Position numbers and translations under genes: made by a program. Below are positions 56,015 to 64,000 of a stretch of 64,000 bases of DNA, piece after piece; positions within the stretch are counted from its first letter, which is position 1, and every line of letters starts with the position of its first letter. Source of the DNA: Tsukamurella paurometabola (GTDB lineage: Bacteria; Actinomycetota; Actinomycetes; Mycobacteriales; Mycobacteriaceae); contig NZ_LR131273.1 in NCBI RefSeq assembly GCF_900631615.1, positions 2,698,850 to 2,762,849 on the forward strand. The letters are read 5' to 3'. The notes below the pieces were generated by a model. It saw nothing but the letters and a program-made list of their open reading frames with translations. It searched no databases and was not told the DNA's origin.

Positions 56015-56688
56015 GCGGAGCCCCGGCGCAGCGGCGGATCCTCGTCGCCCACGGCACCCGCTCGGCCTCCGGCATCGCGACCGTCCGCGCGATCGCCGAC
56101 GCGGTCGCCGCGCGCACCGGGCGGGTCGACATCGCCTTCGTCGACGTGCGGGGCCCGTCACCGTCGGACCTGTTGCGCGAGACGGACCGCCCGACGGTGC
56201 TCGTGCCCGCCTTCCTCGCCGCCGGTTACCACGTGCACACCGACGTGCCCGGGCACGTCGCCGCCAGCGGGCACCCCGCCGTCGCCGTCGCCGCGGCGCT
56301 CGGGCCCGACCGCGCGTTGGTCGGGGCGCTCCTGCGCCGCCTCCGCGACGCCGGATGGCGGCCCGGCGACACGGTGCTGCTCGGCGCGACCGGCTCGTCG
56401 GACCCGCACGCCCGCGCCGACGTCCGCAAGATGGCCGGGTACCTCGGCGAGGCGATCGGCGGCGCGGTCCCGGTGGGCTTCCTCGCCGCAGGCAGCCCGA
56501 CGGTGGCGGACGCCGTCGCGGCCGCGCGGACCCCGGGGCGGCGGCTGTTCCTCGCCGCGTACCAGCTCGCGGAGGGGCTGTTCCACACCCGCCTCGGCGA
56601 GGTGGGCGCCGACGGCGTCGCCGCGCCGCTCGGCACGGCGCCCGAGGTGATCGACCTGCTCGTCGACCGCTTCGCTCAGACCCGGTAG
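56002..56688 (+). CDS. CbiX/sirohydrochlorin-chelatase-like protein
   Basis: The product of about 228 residues belongs to the CbiX/SirB chelatase family, which inserts Co or Fe into sirohydrochlorin. The metal-binding His is in ILVAHGTRS (about 14-22), and the second in FLAAGYHVHTDVPGHV (about 75-90), with the fold duplicated in the second half (LLGATGSSDPHARADV, about 130-145). The GTG start at 56002 overlaps the preceding gene by 13 bases and has no clear ribosome site; another start may apply. Neighbouring cobalamin or siroheme genes are absent, so the substrate is uncertain. Confidence 0.8.
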   Translation: MAALSGAPAQRRILVAHGTRSASGIATVRAIADAVAARTGRVDIAFVDVRGPSPSDLLRETDRPTVLVPAFLAAGYHVHTDVPGHVAASGHPAVAVAAALGPDRALVGALLRRLRDAGWRPGDTVLLGATGSSDPHARADVRKMAGYLGEAIGGAVPVGFLAAGSPTVADAVAAARTPGRRLFLAAYQLAEGLFHTRLGEVGADGVAAPLGTAPEVIDLLVDRFAQTR

Positions 56689-56966
56689 TCGCGCAGGGGG
56701 ATCCGGTCGCCGTCGGCGAGCACGCCCTCCGCCCGCAGCCGCTCCAGCTGCTCGCGGGCGATGTGCGCCGCGGGCCGGCCGGTCGCGGGCACCACGCGGT
56801 GCCAGGGCAGGTCCGAGGCGTCGGTGCGCATCACCCAGCCCACGATCCGCGGCGAACTCAGCCCCAGTTCGTCGGCGATGTCGCCGTAGGTGCGCACCCG
56901 GCCGGGCGGGATCGCCTCGATCAACGCCCGCACCGCCTCGACCTGCTCCTCGGTGACCTTCGCCAT
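56676..56966 (-). CDS. Alkyltransferase-like protein (Atl family)
   Basis: The 96-residue product is the DNA-binding domain of O6-alkylguanine alkyltransferases, but the acceptor cysteine in PCHR is Trp: PWHRVVPATGRP (about 54-65). Atl proteins bind alkylated guanine and hand it to nucleotide excision repair. RTYGDIADELGLSSPRIVG (about 25-43) is the helix-turn-helix. It is the Rv3204 counterpart. It overlaps the CbiX-like gene by 13 bases on the other strand and is just downstream of the lipV-like gene. Confidence 0.92.
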   Translation of the reverse strand: MAKVTEEQVEAVRALIEAIPPGRVRTYGDIADELGLSSPRIVGWVMRTDASDLPWHRVVPATGRPAAHIAREQLERLRAEGVLADGDRIPLRDYRV

Positions 56967-56970
56967 GGGA

Positions 56971-57732
56971 CTATCCGATCAAGCTCCGCGCGTACTCGCC
57001 GACGATCGCCGGGATCTCCTGCGCCACCATGTGGTCCGACGGGACAGCGACCACCTCGGCCCCGTCGGGCATCGCGGTGAGCTGCGCGTCGGTCACGAAG
57101 TGGGCGCGGTCGGCGCGCAGCAGCACGGTCGGGACGGACGACGGTGCGCCGACCGCCGGGCGGGCCAGCTCGCCCCACAGCGCGGCCACCGCGGCGCAGC
57201 TGATGTTCCATTCCCAGCGCCCGGAGTCGCGCCGCACGAGGTGCTCGGCGATCTCGTCGTCGAGCACGCGCTCCGGGACCTCCGCCCAGGCGCCGGAGCG
57301 CTTCTCCTGCTTCGCCTCGTCGGGGGAGGTGAAGTCGAAGAACTCGATGGTCTGCGCGGCGATCGTCCCGCACATCTCGGGGTCCAGCTCCTGCGCCGGG
57401 TCCAGCAGCAGGAGGGCGCGCACCAGGTCGGGGCGGGCGGCCGCCAGCCGGCACGCCAGCGCGCCGCCGAGGGAGTGCCCGATCACCGTGACGGGAGCGT
57501 CGGCGTGCTGTTCGATCACCTCGACGAGATCGGCGACGTGCTGCTCCAGGTGCCAGGGCGGTGCCCACGTGGAGCGGGCGTGGCCGCGCAGGTCCGGCGC
57601 CAGCACTCGCGCGTGCGGCACCTCGTCGTCGGCGAACCGGCGCCAGCGGGCGCCGTGGCCGGTGACGCCGTGGATCGCGAGCACGGTGGGCGTGCCGGGG
57701 GCCTCCGGACCGTAGACGTGGGTGTTGAGCAT
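56971..57732 (-). CDS. lipV: Alpha/beta hydrolase LipV-like
   Basis: The 253-residue product is an alpha/beta hydrolase at the position of Rv3203 (lipV). It has VLAIHGVTGHGARWRRFADD (about 17-36), the nucleophile elbow VIGHSLGGALA (Ser near residue 90) and the catalytic His in VPSDHMVAQE (about 230-239). Substrates of LipV-type enzymes are short-chain esters in vitro. ATG 57732 is the start. Its stop lies 4 bases before the Atl gene start region, so the two form an operon. It is divergent from adnA. Confidence 0.88.
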   Translation of the reverse strand: MLNTHVYGPEAPGTPTVLAIHGVTGHGARWRRFADDEVPHARVLAPDLRGHARSTWAPPWHLEQHVADLVEVIEQHADAPVTVIGHSLGGALACRLAAARPDLVRALLLLDPAQELDPEMCGTIAAQTIEFFDFTSPDEAKQEKRSGAWAEVPERVLDDEIAEHLVRRDSGRWEWNISCAAVAALWGELARPAVGAPSSVPTVLLRADRAHFVTDAQLTAMPDGAEVVAVPSDHMVAQEIPAIVGEYARSLIG

Positions 57733-57819
57733 GCCCCGATTGTGCCCTGCGCGGTGCCGGCGCCGACCTGTCGGTGGGCTGTGATGTGATCGACGGACGC
57801 GGTCGGAGAGGGGGTGCGC

Positions 57820-60800
57820 GTGAACGCCGGAACCGGGAATCGAGGGACCGACGGTGCGGGGAAGCACCGTCGGCCCCGCCTGCGCCTGCAGTACACGCCC
57901 CCGGAACCGCCCGCGGTCCGGGAGTGGGCCGGTCCGATCGCCGCGCTCGCGGCGCCCGCCACGGGCGAGCTGCCGCTGGACGTGGGCGGCTGGGCGCCGT
58001 ACCGGATCCGCGGCGGACCCGGCACCGGCAAGACCTCGGCGCTGGTCGACATCGCGGTGGCGAAGCTGACCGATCCGTTCGTCGAACCCGAATCCGTGCT
58101 GCTCCTCACCGGAAACAAGCGGGCCGCGGCCGCGCTGCGGCGCGAGCTCTCCGCGCGGGTCCTCGCGGGCAGCGAAGGGGTGCACGCCTCGGGGGAGCCC
58201 CTGGTGCGCACCGTGCATTCGCTGGCCTTCGCGGTGCTGCGGCTGCAGGCCTCCCGCACCGGCAGTCCGCCGCCGCGCCTCATCACCGGGTCCGAGCAGG
58301 ACGCGGTGGTGCGGGAGCTGCTGCGCGGCAACCTGGAGGACGGCGGCGCCTTCTGGCCGGAACGGCTCCGGCCCGCACTCGTCACGCACGGCTTCGCGGG
58401 CGCCCTGCGCGACCTCTTCGCCCAGGCCGCACAGCGGGGCGCCGGACCGGACGAGATCGAGGAGCTCGCGCGCCGGTACAACCGCGGGGAGTGGCTCGCC
58501 GCGGCGAACGCGCTGCGTGAGTACCAGGAGACCACGCTGCTGCGCGGCTCCGTCGGCCTCGCCGGCGAGCGGGCCGTCGCCCCGGCGGTGGACGCGGCGG
58601 AACTCATCGACGCCGCGGTCACGGCGCTCGCCTCCGACGACGCCCTCCTCGCCCAGCAGCGCGAGCGCATCCGGTTCCTCCTGGTCGACGACGCGCAGAA
58701 CCTGGACCCGCTGGCCTCGGCGCTGATCCGGCTGCTCGGCACCGGCACGGAGCTCACCGTGATCGCGGGCGACCCGGACCAGGCCGTGAACTCCTTCCGC
58801 GGTGCGAGCACCCGCTTCCTGCAGAACCTCGACGTGCCGCCGGACCGGGACATCCTGCTCGAGCGCAGCTTCCGCTTCGGGGAGGAGGTGGCGGCCGCCG
58901 TGAACCGGATCTCCGCGCGCCTGCCCCACCGCTTCGGCGCCGTGGCGCCCGAGCGCCCCCGGCCGGGCGGCGCCGCGGTCCGGCTGTTCTCCACCCCCGC
59001 GAAGGAGGCCGACGCCATCGCGGCGATGCTGCGCCGCGAGCACGTCCTCGGCGGGGTGCCGTGGGAGGAGATGGCCGTCGTGGTCCGCTCGGTCTCCGCG
59101 TCGATCGCGCCGCTGCGCCGGGCGCTGGCCTACGCCGGGGTCCCCGTCACGGTCCCCGCGGACGACGTGCCGCTCGCGCGACAGCGGGCCGTGCACGCGC
59201 TGCTACTGGTACTGCGCGCCGCCGTCGCGCCGGACGGGCTGGACCCGGCGGAGGCCGTCACCCTGCTCTCCGGCCCCGTCGGCGGCGGCGACCCGCTCAC
59301 GCTGCGCCGCGTGCGGCGCGCGGTGCGTCGCGCTGATCCCGCGGAGGAGCGCGGGTCGGCGGAGATCCTCACCGCGGTGCTCACCGGCGCCGCCGAGTTC
59401 GCGCCCTACAAGACGGTGCTCACCGAACTCGAGGCCGAACCCGTGGAGCGGGTGCTCGCCGCCGTGCGCGCCGCCCGCGCCGCGGCCGAGCACGGCACGG
59501 TCGAGGAGGTGCTCTGGGCCGCGTGGGCCACCACCGGCCTCGCGGCCCGGTGGGGCGCCCTCGCGCTGCGCGGCGGCTCGCTGGGAGAGCAGGCCGATCG
59601 TGACCTCGACGCGGTGATGGGCCTGTTCGACTCCGCCGCCGATTTCACCGACACCCTGCCCACCGCGTCGGTGGGAGCCTTCGTCGAGTACCTGGAGCAA
59701 CTGCAGATCCCGCGGTCCGACCGCGCGCGCGGGCGCAGCGGGCAGGCCACCGTCCCGGGCGTCACGCTGCTGTCGGCGCACAGCACGGTCGGCCGGGAAT
59801 GGGAGGTCGTCGCCGTCGCCGGCGTGCAGGAGGGGCGCTGGCCCAACCTGCGGCGCCGCGGCGGCCTGCTCGGCACGGACGAGTTGCTGGACGCGCTCGA
59901 CGGGATGGATCCGGCGGCACTGCCCACGGTCTCGCGCTCACTGCCGCTGCTCGCGGAGGAGCGGCGGCTGCTGCTCGTCGCCTGCTCGCGGGCGCGTCGC
60001 ACGCTGCTCATCACAGCGGTCGACACGGCCGACGGCGACGGCGACCTCGTGCCGTCGCGGTTCCTGCAGGGCATCGCGCCCTCGGGCGACGAGGACCCCG
60101 AGACCTACACGCCGGCGGTGGAGAGCGCCCCGTCGGCTTCGCTCGACCTGCGCACCCTCGTCGCCGTGCTGCGCACCGCCGTGTGCGATCCCGCGCGGGA
60201 ACTCGAGGAACGCGCGCACGCGGCGCGGCAGCTCGCCCGGCTCGCCGCCGACGGCGTGCCCGGCGCGCACCCGGACAGCTGGTACGGCGTGGCCGGCGCC
60301 AGCACCGACGACCCGCTGTGGTCGCCGGAGGACGGTCCCGTGGCGCTGTCGCCGTCGAACGTGGAGTCCCTGTCGGCGTGCGCGCTGCGCTGGATGCTCG
60401 AGCGCTTCGGCGGCACCGACGGCGACTCCGCCAAGCAGGCCACGGGCAACCTGGTGCACACCCTGGTGCAGGCCGTCGCGGGACGGATCCCCAAGGACGA
60501 GGTGTCCCGCGCGCTGGAGAAGGTCTGGGAGCGCGTGGATCTGGAGGCGGACTGGTTCGCGCAGCGCGAGTTGGCGCGCACCGAGGAGATGCTGGAGTCG
60601 TTCCGCGCGTGGCTGGCGAGCAGCCGGGGCGAGCTCACCGAGGCGGGCGTCGAGATCGGCGTCGACGCCGTGATCCCCGGGGACGCCGCGGCGGGCGGCG
60701 ACGACCCGGACGTGCGGATCCGCGGCCGGATCGACCGCCTCGAGCGCGACCCGCTCGGCCGGGCCGTCGTCGTCGACGTGAAGACGGGGCGCACCCTGCC

Positions 60801-61128
60801 CACCCAGGCCGAGGGGCAGGCGCAGGCACAGCTGCGCACCTACCAGGTGGCGCTCGCGCACGGCGGGATCGGCGGCGTCCCGGAGACGCCCGGCGGCGGC
60901 AAGCTGGTGTACGTCGCGAAGCCGCACGCCAAGACCGGCGCGACGGTCCGCGAGCAGGACGCGCTCAGCCCCGCCGACGTGGACGAGTGGCTCGGCGTGG
61001 TCCGCGAAGCGGCGCGGCGCACCCGCGGGCCCGAGTTCCCCGCCACACTCAACGCGTCCTGCCAGTTCTGCGCCGTCGCGTCGTGCTGTCCGGTCGTCGA
61101 CAAGGGGAGGGCCGTGACCGATGACTGA
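57820..61128 (+). CDS. adnA: AdnA, helicase-nuclease subunit
   Basis: AdnAB is the mycobacterial end-resection motor-nuclease, replacing RecBCD/AddAB in homologous recombination. The product of about 1102 residues has a UvrD-like N-terminal motor with the P-loop RGGPGTGKTSALVDIA (about 66-81), FLLVDDAQNLDPLASALIRL (about 286-305), VIAGDPDQAVNSFRGAS (about 314-330), TLLSAHSTVGREWEVV near 645, and a C-terminal RecB-type nuclease region with RIRGRIDRLERDPL, VVVDVKTGRTLP and a cysteine set ending CQFCAVASCCP that may bind an iron-sulfur cluster. The GTG 57820 is preferred to GTG 57814, which lies inside the GGAGAGGGGG ribosome site. The stop overlaps adnB by 8 bases. Confidence 0.93.
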   Translation: MNAGTGNRGTDGAGKHRRPRLRLQYTPPEPPAVREWAGPIAALAAPATGELPLDVGGWAPYRIRGGPGTGKTSALVDIAVAKLTDPFVEPESVLLLTGNKRAAAALRRELSARVLAGSEGVHASGEPLVRTVHSLAFAVLRLQASRTGSPPPRLITGSEQDAVVRELLRGNLEDGGAFWPERLRPALVTHGFAGALRDLFAQAAQRGAGPDEIEELARRYNRGEWLAAANALREYQETTLLRGSVGLAGERAVAPAVDAAELIDAAVTALASDDALLAQQRERIRFLLVDDAQNLDPLASALIRLLGTGTELTVIAGDPDQAVNSFRGASTRFLQNLDVPPDRDILLERSFRFGEEVAAAVNRISARLPHRFGAVAPERPRPGGAAVRLFSTPAKEADAIAAMLRREHVLGGVPWEEMAVVVRSVSASIAPLRRALAYAGVPVTVPADDVPLARQRAVHALLLVLRAAVAPDGLDPAEAVTLLSGPVGGGDPLTLRRVRRAVRRADPAEERGSAEILTAVLTGAAEFAPYKTVLTELEAEPVERVLAAVRAARAAAEHGTVEEVLWAAWATTGLAARWGALALRGGSLGEQADRDLDAVMGLFDSAADFTDTLPTASVGAFVEYLEQLQIPRSDRARGRSGQATVPGVTLLSAHSTVGREWEVVAVAGVQEGRWPNLRRRGGLLGTDELLDALDGMDPAALPTVSRSLPLLAEERRLLLVACSRARRTLLITAVDTADGDGDLVPSRFLQGIAPSGDEDPETYTPAVESAPSASLDLRTLVAVLRTAVCDPARELEERAHAARQLARLAADGVPGAHPDSWYGVAGASTDDPLWSPEDGPVALSPSNVESLSACALRWMLERFGGTDGDSAKQATGNLVHTLVQAVAGRIPKDEVSRALEKVWERVDLEADWFAQRELARTEEMLESFRAWLASSRGELTEAGVEIGVDAVIPGDAAAGGDDPDVRIRGRIDRLERDPLGRAVVVDVKTGRTLPTQAEGQAQAQLRTYQVALAHGGIGGVPETPGGGKLVYVAKPHAKTGATVREQDALSPADVDEWLGVVREAARRTRGPEFPATLNASCQFCAVASCCPVVDKGRAVTDD
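57848..57873. repeat. Inverted pair of the iterated octamer in adnA
   Basis: CCGACGGTGC (57848-57857) and GCACCGTCGG (57864-57873) form a perfect 10-base-pair inverted repeat with a 6-base loop, each arm containing one copy of GACGGTGC. It lies within the first codons of adnA and could fold in the mRNA near the start. Confidence 0.8.
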
Positions 61129-64000
61129 CGGCTTCCCCCACGCGCCGCTGATCTCGGCGGTCGACCTGGCACACGAACTGGGCCAGGCCTTCGCGCCGAC
61201 CGACGAGCAGCGCGCCGTCATCGAGGCGCCGCTCGGCCCGTGCCTCGTGGTCGCCGGCGCCGGTGCCGGCAAGACCGAGACGATGGCCGGCCGCGTCGTG
61301 TGGCTCATCGCCAACCGCTACGTCACGCCCGACCAGGTGCTCGGCCTCACCTTCACCCGGAAGGCCGCGCAGCAGCTGATGATCCGCGTGCGCAAGCGGC
61401 TCGCGCGGCTCGCGGGGGCACCCGTCGTCGACCGGATCGACCCGTCGGGCGAGCTGCGGGCGTCGCTGCGCACCGTCGAGCCCGAGATCAGCACCTATCA
61501 CGCCTACGCGGGGCGGCTGCTCGCCGACTACGGCATGCTGCTGCCGGTCGAACCCTCGGTCCGGCTGGTCTCGGAGACGGAGCGGTGGCAGATCGCCTAC
61601 GACGTGGTCACCGGCTGGGACGAGGCTCTGGAACTGGACCGGAACCCCGCCAACCTCACGGAATGGGTGCTCGGCCTGTCCGGGGCGCTCGCCGACCACC
61701 TCGTGACGCCCGACCAGCTGGAGGCGGACGACGACGAACTGGAGCGGCTGATCGGCCTGCTGCCGCCCGGTCCGCGGCAGCGGGCCGCGCCGAACGCGGC
61801 GCTGCTCAAGGCCGCCGAGGTGCAGGAGCAGCGCCGCCGGCTGATCCCGCTGGTACGCGCCGTCGCCGCCGAGATGCGAGCCCGTGAGGTCCTCGACTTC
61901 GGCAGCCAGATGGGTCTCGCCGCGCAGCTCGCGCTCGCCAACCCCGACGTCGCGGGGCTCGAGCGGGCCCGGTTCGGGGCGGTCCTGCTCGACGAGTACC
62001 AGGACACCGGCCACGCGCAGCGCATGCTGCTGGCCTCGCTGTTCGGTGGGCCGGCGGGCGCCGCTGCCGTGACCGCGGTGGGGGACCCGATCCAGTCGAT
62101 CTACGGCTGGCGCGGCGCATCCGCGGCGAACCTGCCGCGCTTCGCCACGGATTTCCCGCAGGCCGACGGGAGCCCGGCGCCGCGGCGGGAACTGCTCACC
62201 AGCTGGCGCAACCCGACGAGCGCGCTCAGCCTCGCCAACGCCGTCTCCGAGGACCTGCGCAGCCGCGGCGTGCCCGTCTCCGAGCTGAAGGCGCGGCCCG
62301 ACGCGCCGGCGGGCGACCTGCGGATCGCCCTGCACCCCACGGTGATCGACGAGCGCGACTGGCTCGCCGACGCGATCGCCGCGCAGTGGCGCGGCCGGAT
62401 CGAGGCGGGGCAGGAGCCGCCGACGGTCGCCGTGCTGGTGCGCCGCAACGCCGATTCCGCGGGCATCGCCGCGGCCCTGAGCGAGCGCGGTGTGCCCGTC
62501 GAGGTCGTGGGTCTGGGCGGCCTGCTGCACACGCCCGAGGTGCAGGACGTCGTGGCGCTGCTGCGGCTGGCCGTCGAGCCGCTCGCCGGCACCGCCGCGA
62601 TGCGGCTGCTCACCGGGCCGCGCTGGCAGCTCGGCGCCGCGGACCTGCGGGCCCTGTGGAATCGGGCGCGCCGGATCGCGCACACCACCGGCCGCGCGGC
62701 CACGGGCGCCGTCGCCACCCCGGAGCAACTCGACGCCGCGCTGGACGCGACGCTGCCGTCGGAGAGCCTCGACGCCGCGGGCCTCGGCGACGCCATCGCC
62801 GATCCCGGTCCGGAGGCCGACTACTCCGCCGCGGGTCTCGCGAAGATCCGCTCCCTGGACCGCGAGGTGCGCCACGTCCGGGAGCGGATCGGGCACCCCC
62901 TGCCCGAGGTGGTCGCCGAGGCCGAACGCGTGCTGGGCGTGAGCATCGAGACCCGCATCCGCGCGTCCCGGCAGCTCGGCGGCCGCGCCACCGGCCGCGA
63001 GCACCTGGACGCCTTCGCCGACGTGGTCGTCTCCTACGCCGAGCGGCCCACCGCCACCCTGCCGGGGCTGCTCGCATTCCTCGCCGCGGCCGAGAAGGTG
63101 GAGGGCGGACTCGCCCCGGGCGACGTGGAGGTCGCCACCGACCGGGTGCAGGTGCTCACCGTGCACTCCGCCAAGGGCCTCGAATGGGACGTGGTGGCCG
63201 TACCGCACCTGTCGGAGGGGATCTTCCCGTCGAACCGGGCGCTGCCCACGTGGCTGTCGACGCCCGCCGAGCTGCAGCCGAACCTGCGTGGTGACCTCGC
63301 AGAGCCCGGCGGCTCCGTTGACGACGGGCCCGCTCGCTCCGCTCCCGGCGCCGGTGACGGCGTGCCCCGCCTCGACCTCGACGGCTGCAACAACCGCAAG
63401 GACCTCGAGGACGCCCTGGACGCGCACAAGAAGGCGCTCAAGGGCATGAACATGCACGAGGACGAGCGCCTGTTCTACGTCGCCGTCACCCGCACCCAAT
63501 CGGTGCTCCTGCTGTCCGGCCACTACTGGAGCGAGGACGTGAAGACGCCGAAGGCACCGTCGCGCTTCCTCGTCGCGGCCCGCGATCACGCCCCGGACGC
63601 GGTGACCGAGTGGGCGGCCGAACCGCTCGAGGACGCGCCGAACCCGCTCGAGACCGAGCCGGTCCGGCAGCCCTGGCCGCGCGACTTCCTCGGCGCGCAC
63701 CGCGCCGACGTCGACGCCGGCGCCGAGCTGGTGCTCGCCGAACTCGGCCGCGGGGCCCCGGAGCCCGATCCCGCGGAGCCCGACCCGCACGACTGGGCGG
63801 CCGAGGTCACCGCGCTGCTCGCCGAGCGCGCCCGGCAGGCGGAGGCCGAACTGGAGGTCGCGGTGCCGCGCGAGGTCTCGGTGAGCCAGCTGGTGGAGCT
63901 GCGCCGCAGCCCCGCCACGTTCGCGAGCCGGCTCCGCCGGCCCGTGCCGTTCAAGCCGAACCCGTACGCGCGGCGCGGCACCGCGTTCCACGCCTGGCTC
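61121..64000 (+). CDS. adnB: AdnB, helicase-nuclease subunit, C-terminus cut off
   Basis: AdnB is the second, motor-active subunit of the AdnAB helicase-nuclease. The first 960 codons are in the window and the frame is open to the right edge. It has VVAGAGAGKTETMAGRV (P-loop, about 45-61), LTFTRKAAQQL, AVLLDEYQDTGHAQRMLL (Walker B, about 286-303), TAVGDPIQSIYGWRGAS (about 320-336), VQVLTVHSAKGLEWDVV (about 676-692) and ERLFYVAVTRTQ (about 782). A charged insert precedes the last of these. It ends in RRGTAFHAWL, the start of the RecB-type nuclease domain. ATG 61121 overlaps the adnA stop by 8 bases (ATGACTGA). Confidence 0.95.
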   Translation, partial: MTDGFPHAPLISAVDLAHELGQAFAPTDEQRAVIEAPLGPCLVVAGAGAGKTETMAGRVVWLIANRYVTPDQVLGLTFTRKAAQQLMIRVRKRLARLAGAPVVDRIDPSGELRASLRTVEPEISTYHAYAGRLLADYGMLLPVEPSVRLVSETERWQIAYDVVTGWDEALELDRNPANLTEWVLGLSGALADHLVTPDQLEADDDELERLIGLLPPGPRQRAAPNAALLKAAEVQEQRRRLIPLVRAVAAEMRAREVLDFGSQMGLAAQLALANPDVAGLERARFGAVLLDEYQDTGHAQRMLLASLFGGPAGAAAVTAVGDPIQSIYGWRGASAANLPRFATDFPQADGSPAPRRELLTSWRNPTSALSLANAVSEDLRSRGVPVSELKARPDAPAGDLRIALHPTVIDERDWLADAIAAQWRGRIEAGQEPPTVAVLVRRNADSAGIAAALSERGVPVEVVGLGGLLHTPEVQDVVALLRLAVEPLAGTAAMRLLTGPRWQLGAADLRALWNRARRIAHTTGRAATGAVATPEQLDAALDATLPSESLDAAGLGDAIADPGPEADYSAAGLAKIRSLDREVRHVRERIGHPLPEVVAEAERVLGVSIETRIRASRQLGGRATGREHLDAFADVVVSYAERPTATLPGLLAFLAAAEKVEGGLAPGDVEVATDRVQVLTVHSAKGLEWDVVAVPHLSEGIFPSNRALPTWLSTPAELQPNLRGDLAEPGGSVDDGPARSAPGAGDGVPRLDLDGCNNRKDLEDALDAHKKALKGMNMHEDERLFYVAVTRTQSVLLLSGHYWSEDVKTPKAPSRFLVAARDHAPDAVTEWAAEPLEDAPNPLETEPVRQPWPRDFLGAHRADVDAGAELVLAELGRGAPEPDPAEPDPHDWAAEVTALLAERARQAEAELEVAVPREVSVSQLVELRRSPATFASRLRRPVPFKPNPYARRGTAFHAWL

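Noticed and set aside
61049-63991. 980-residue open frame on the minus strand
   Set aside because: Antisense to adnB, with low-complexity Gly/Arg/Val content and no recognisable domain.

Overview
The window is GC-rich (roughly 69-70 percent by eye) chromosomal DNA of a mycolic-acid actinobacterium (order Mycobacteriales). Protein sequences and gene order closely follow the Mycobacterium tuberculosis stretch from tmk (Rv3247c) down to adnB (Rv3201c): mtrA-mtrB-lpqB, comF, hpf, secA1, an Rv3235-family gene, a wax ester/triacylglycerol synthase, the Rv3230c/desA3 pair, rsgA-aroA, an SRAP gene, sigH-rshA, pdtaS, whiB1, a parA paralogue, rhlE, moeZ, lipV, adnA-adnB. Paralogue content and accessory genes differ from Mycobacterium, so a relative such as Tsukamurella or Gordonia is likely; the genus is an inference. 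No rRNA, tRNA, CRISPR, phage or insertion sequence was seen.

Layout. 1-10.2 kb: cell-envelope signalling (MtrAB-LpqB), ComF, a lipoprotein, long-form HPF and the SecA motor. 10.2-23.2 kb: lipid genes (acyltransferase, WS/DGAT) and a redox/desaturase block with a ferredoxin-type reductase, three consecutive acyl-CoA desaturase paralogues (the third with an 11-residue repeat tail), FprA, a GNAT and MsrA. 23.2-35.3 kb: RsgA/AroA, SoxR with a clear operator, SRAP, then accessory genes: dehydratase-like protein, aldehyde dehydrogenase, AraC regulator, a two-domain fatty acyl reductase, YbaK, a MazEF-like module and an F420-type oxidoreductase. 35.3-38.8 kb: SigH/RshA, a 24-residue ribosomal protein bL37, PdtaS and WhiB1. 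38.8-57.8 kb: conserved genes of the Rv3218-Rv3203 set with inserts (DUF817, DUF418, FadD, a CbiX-like protein, an alkyltransferase-like protein). 57.8-64 kb: AdnA and most of AdnB, running off the right edge.

How the genes fit together. Two themes recur. The first is thiol/oxidative stress: SigH and its mycothiol-type anti-sigma factor are encoded here, and promoters of the form GGAA(C/T)-N18-GTT lie before sigH, msrA and moeZ; SoxR, WhiB1 and MsrA add to this. The second is storage or membrane lipid: desaturases with two candidate electron donors, a WS/DGAT synthase, a fatty acyl reductase, an acyl-CoA synthetase and an acyltransferase together could make unsaturated wax esters or triacylglycerol. 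Two palindromic operator types in front of the desaturase genes suggest dedicated regulators. Across the whole window the octamer GACGGTGC occurs about once per kilobase, far more often than base composition predicts and more often on the + strand; this is the most unusual signal seen.
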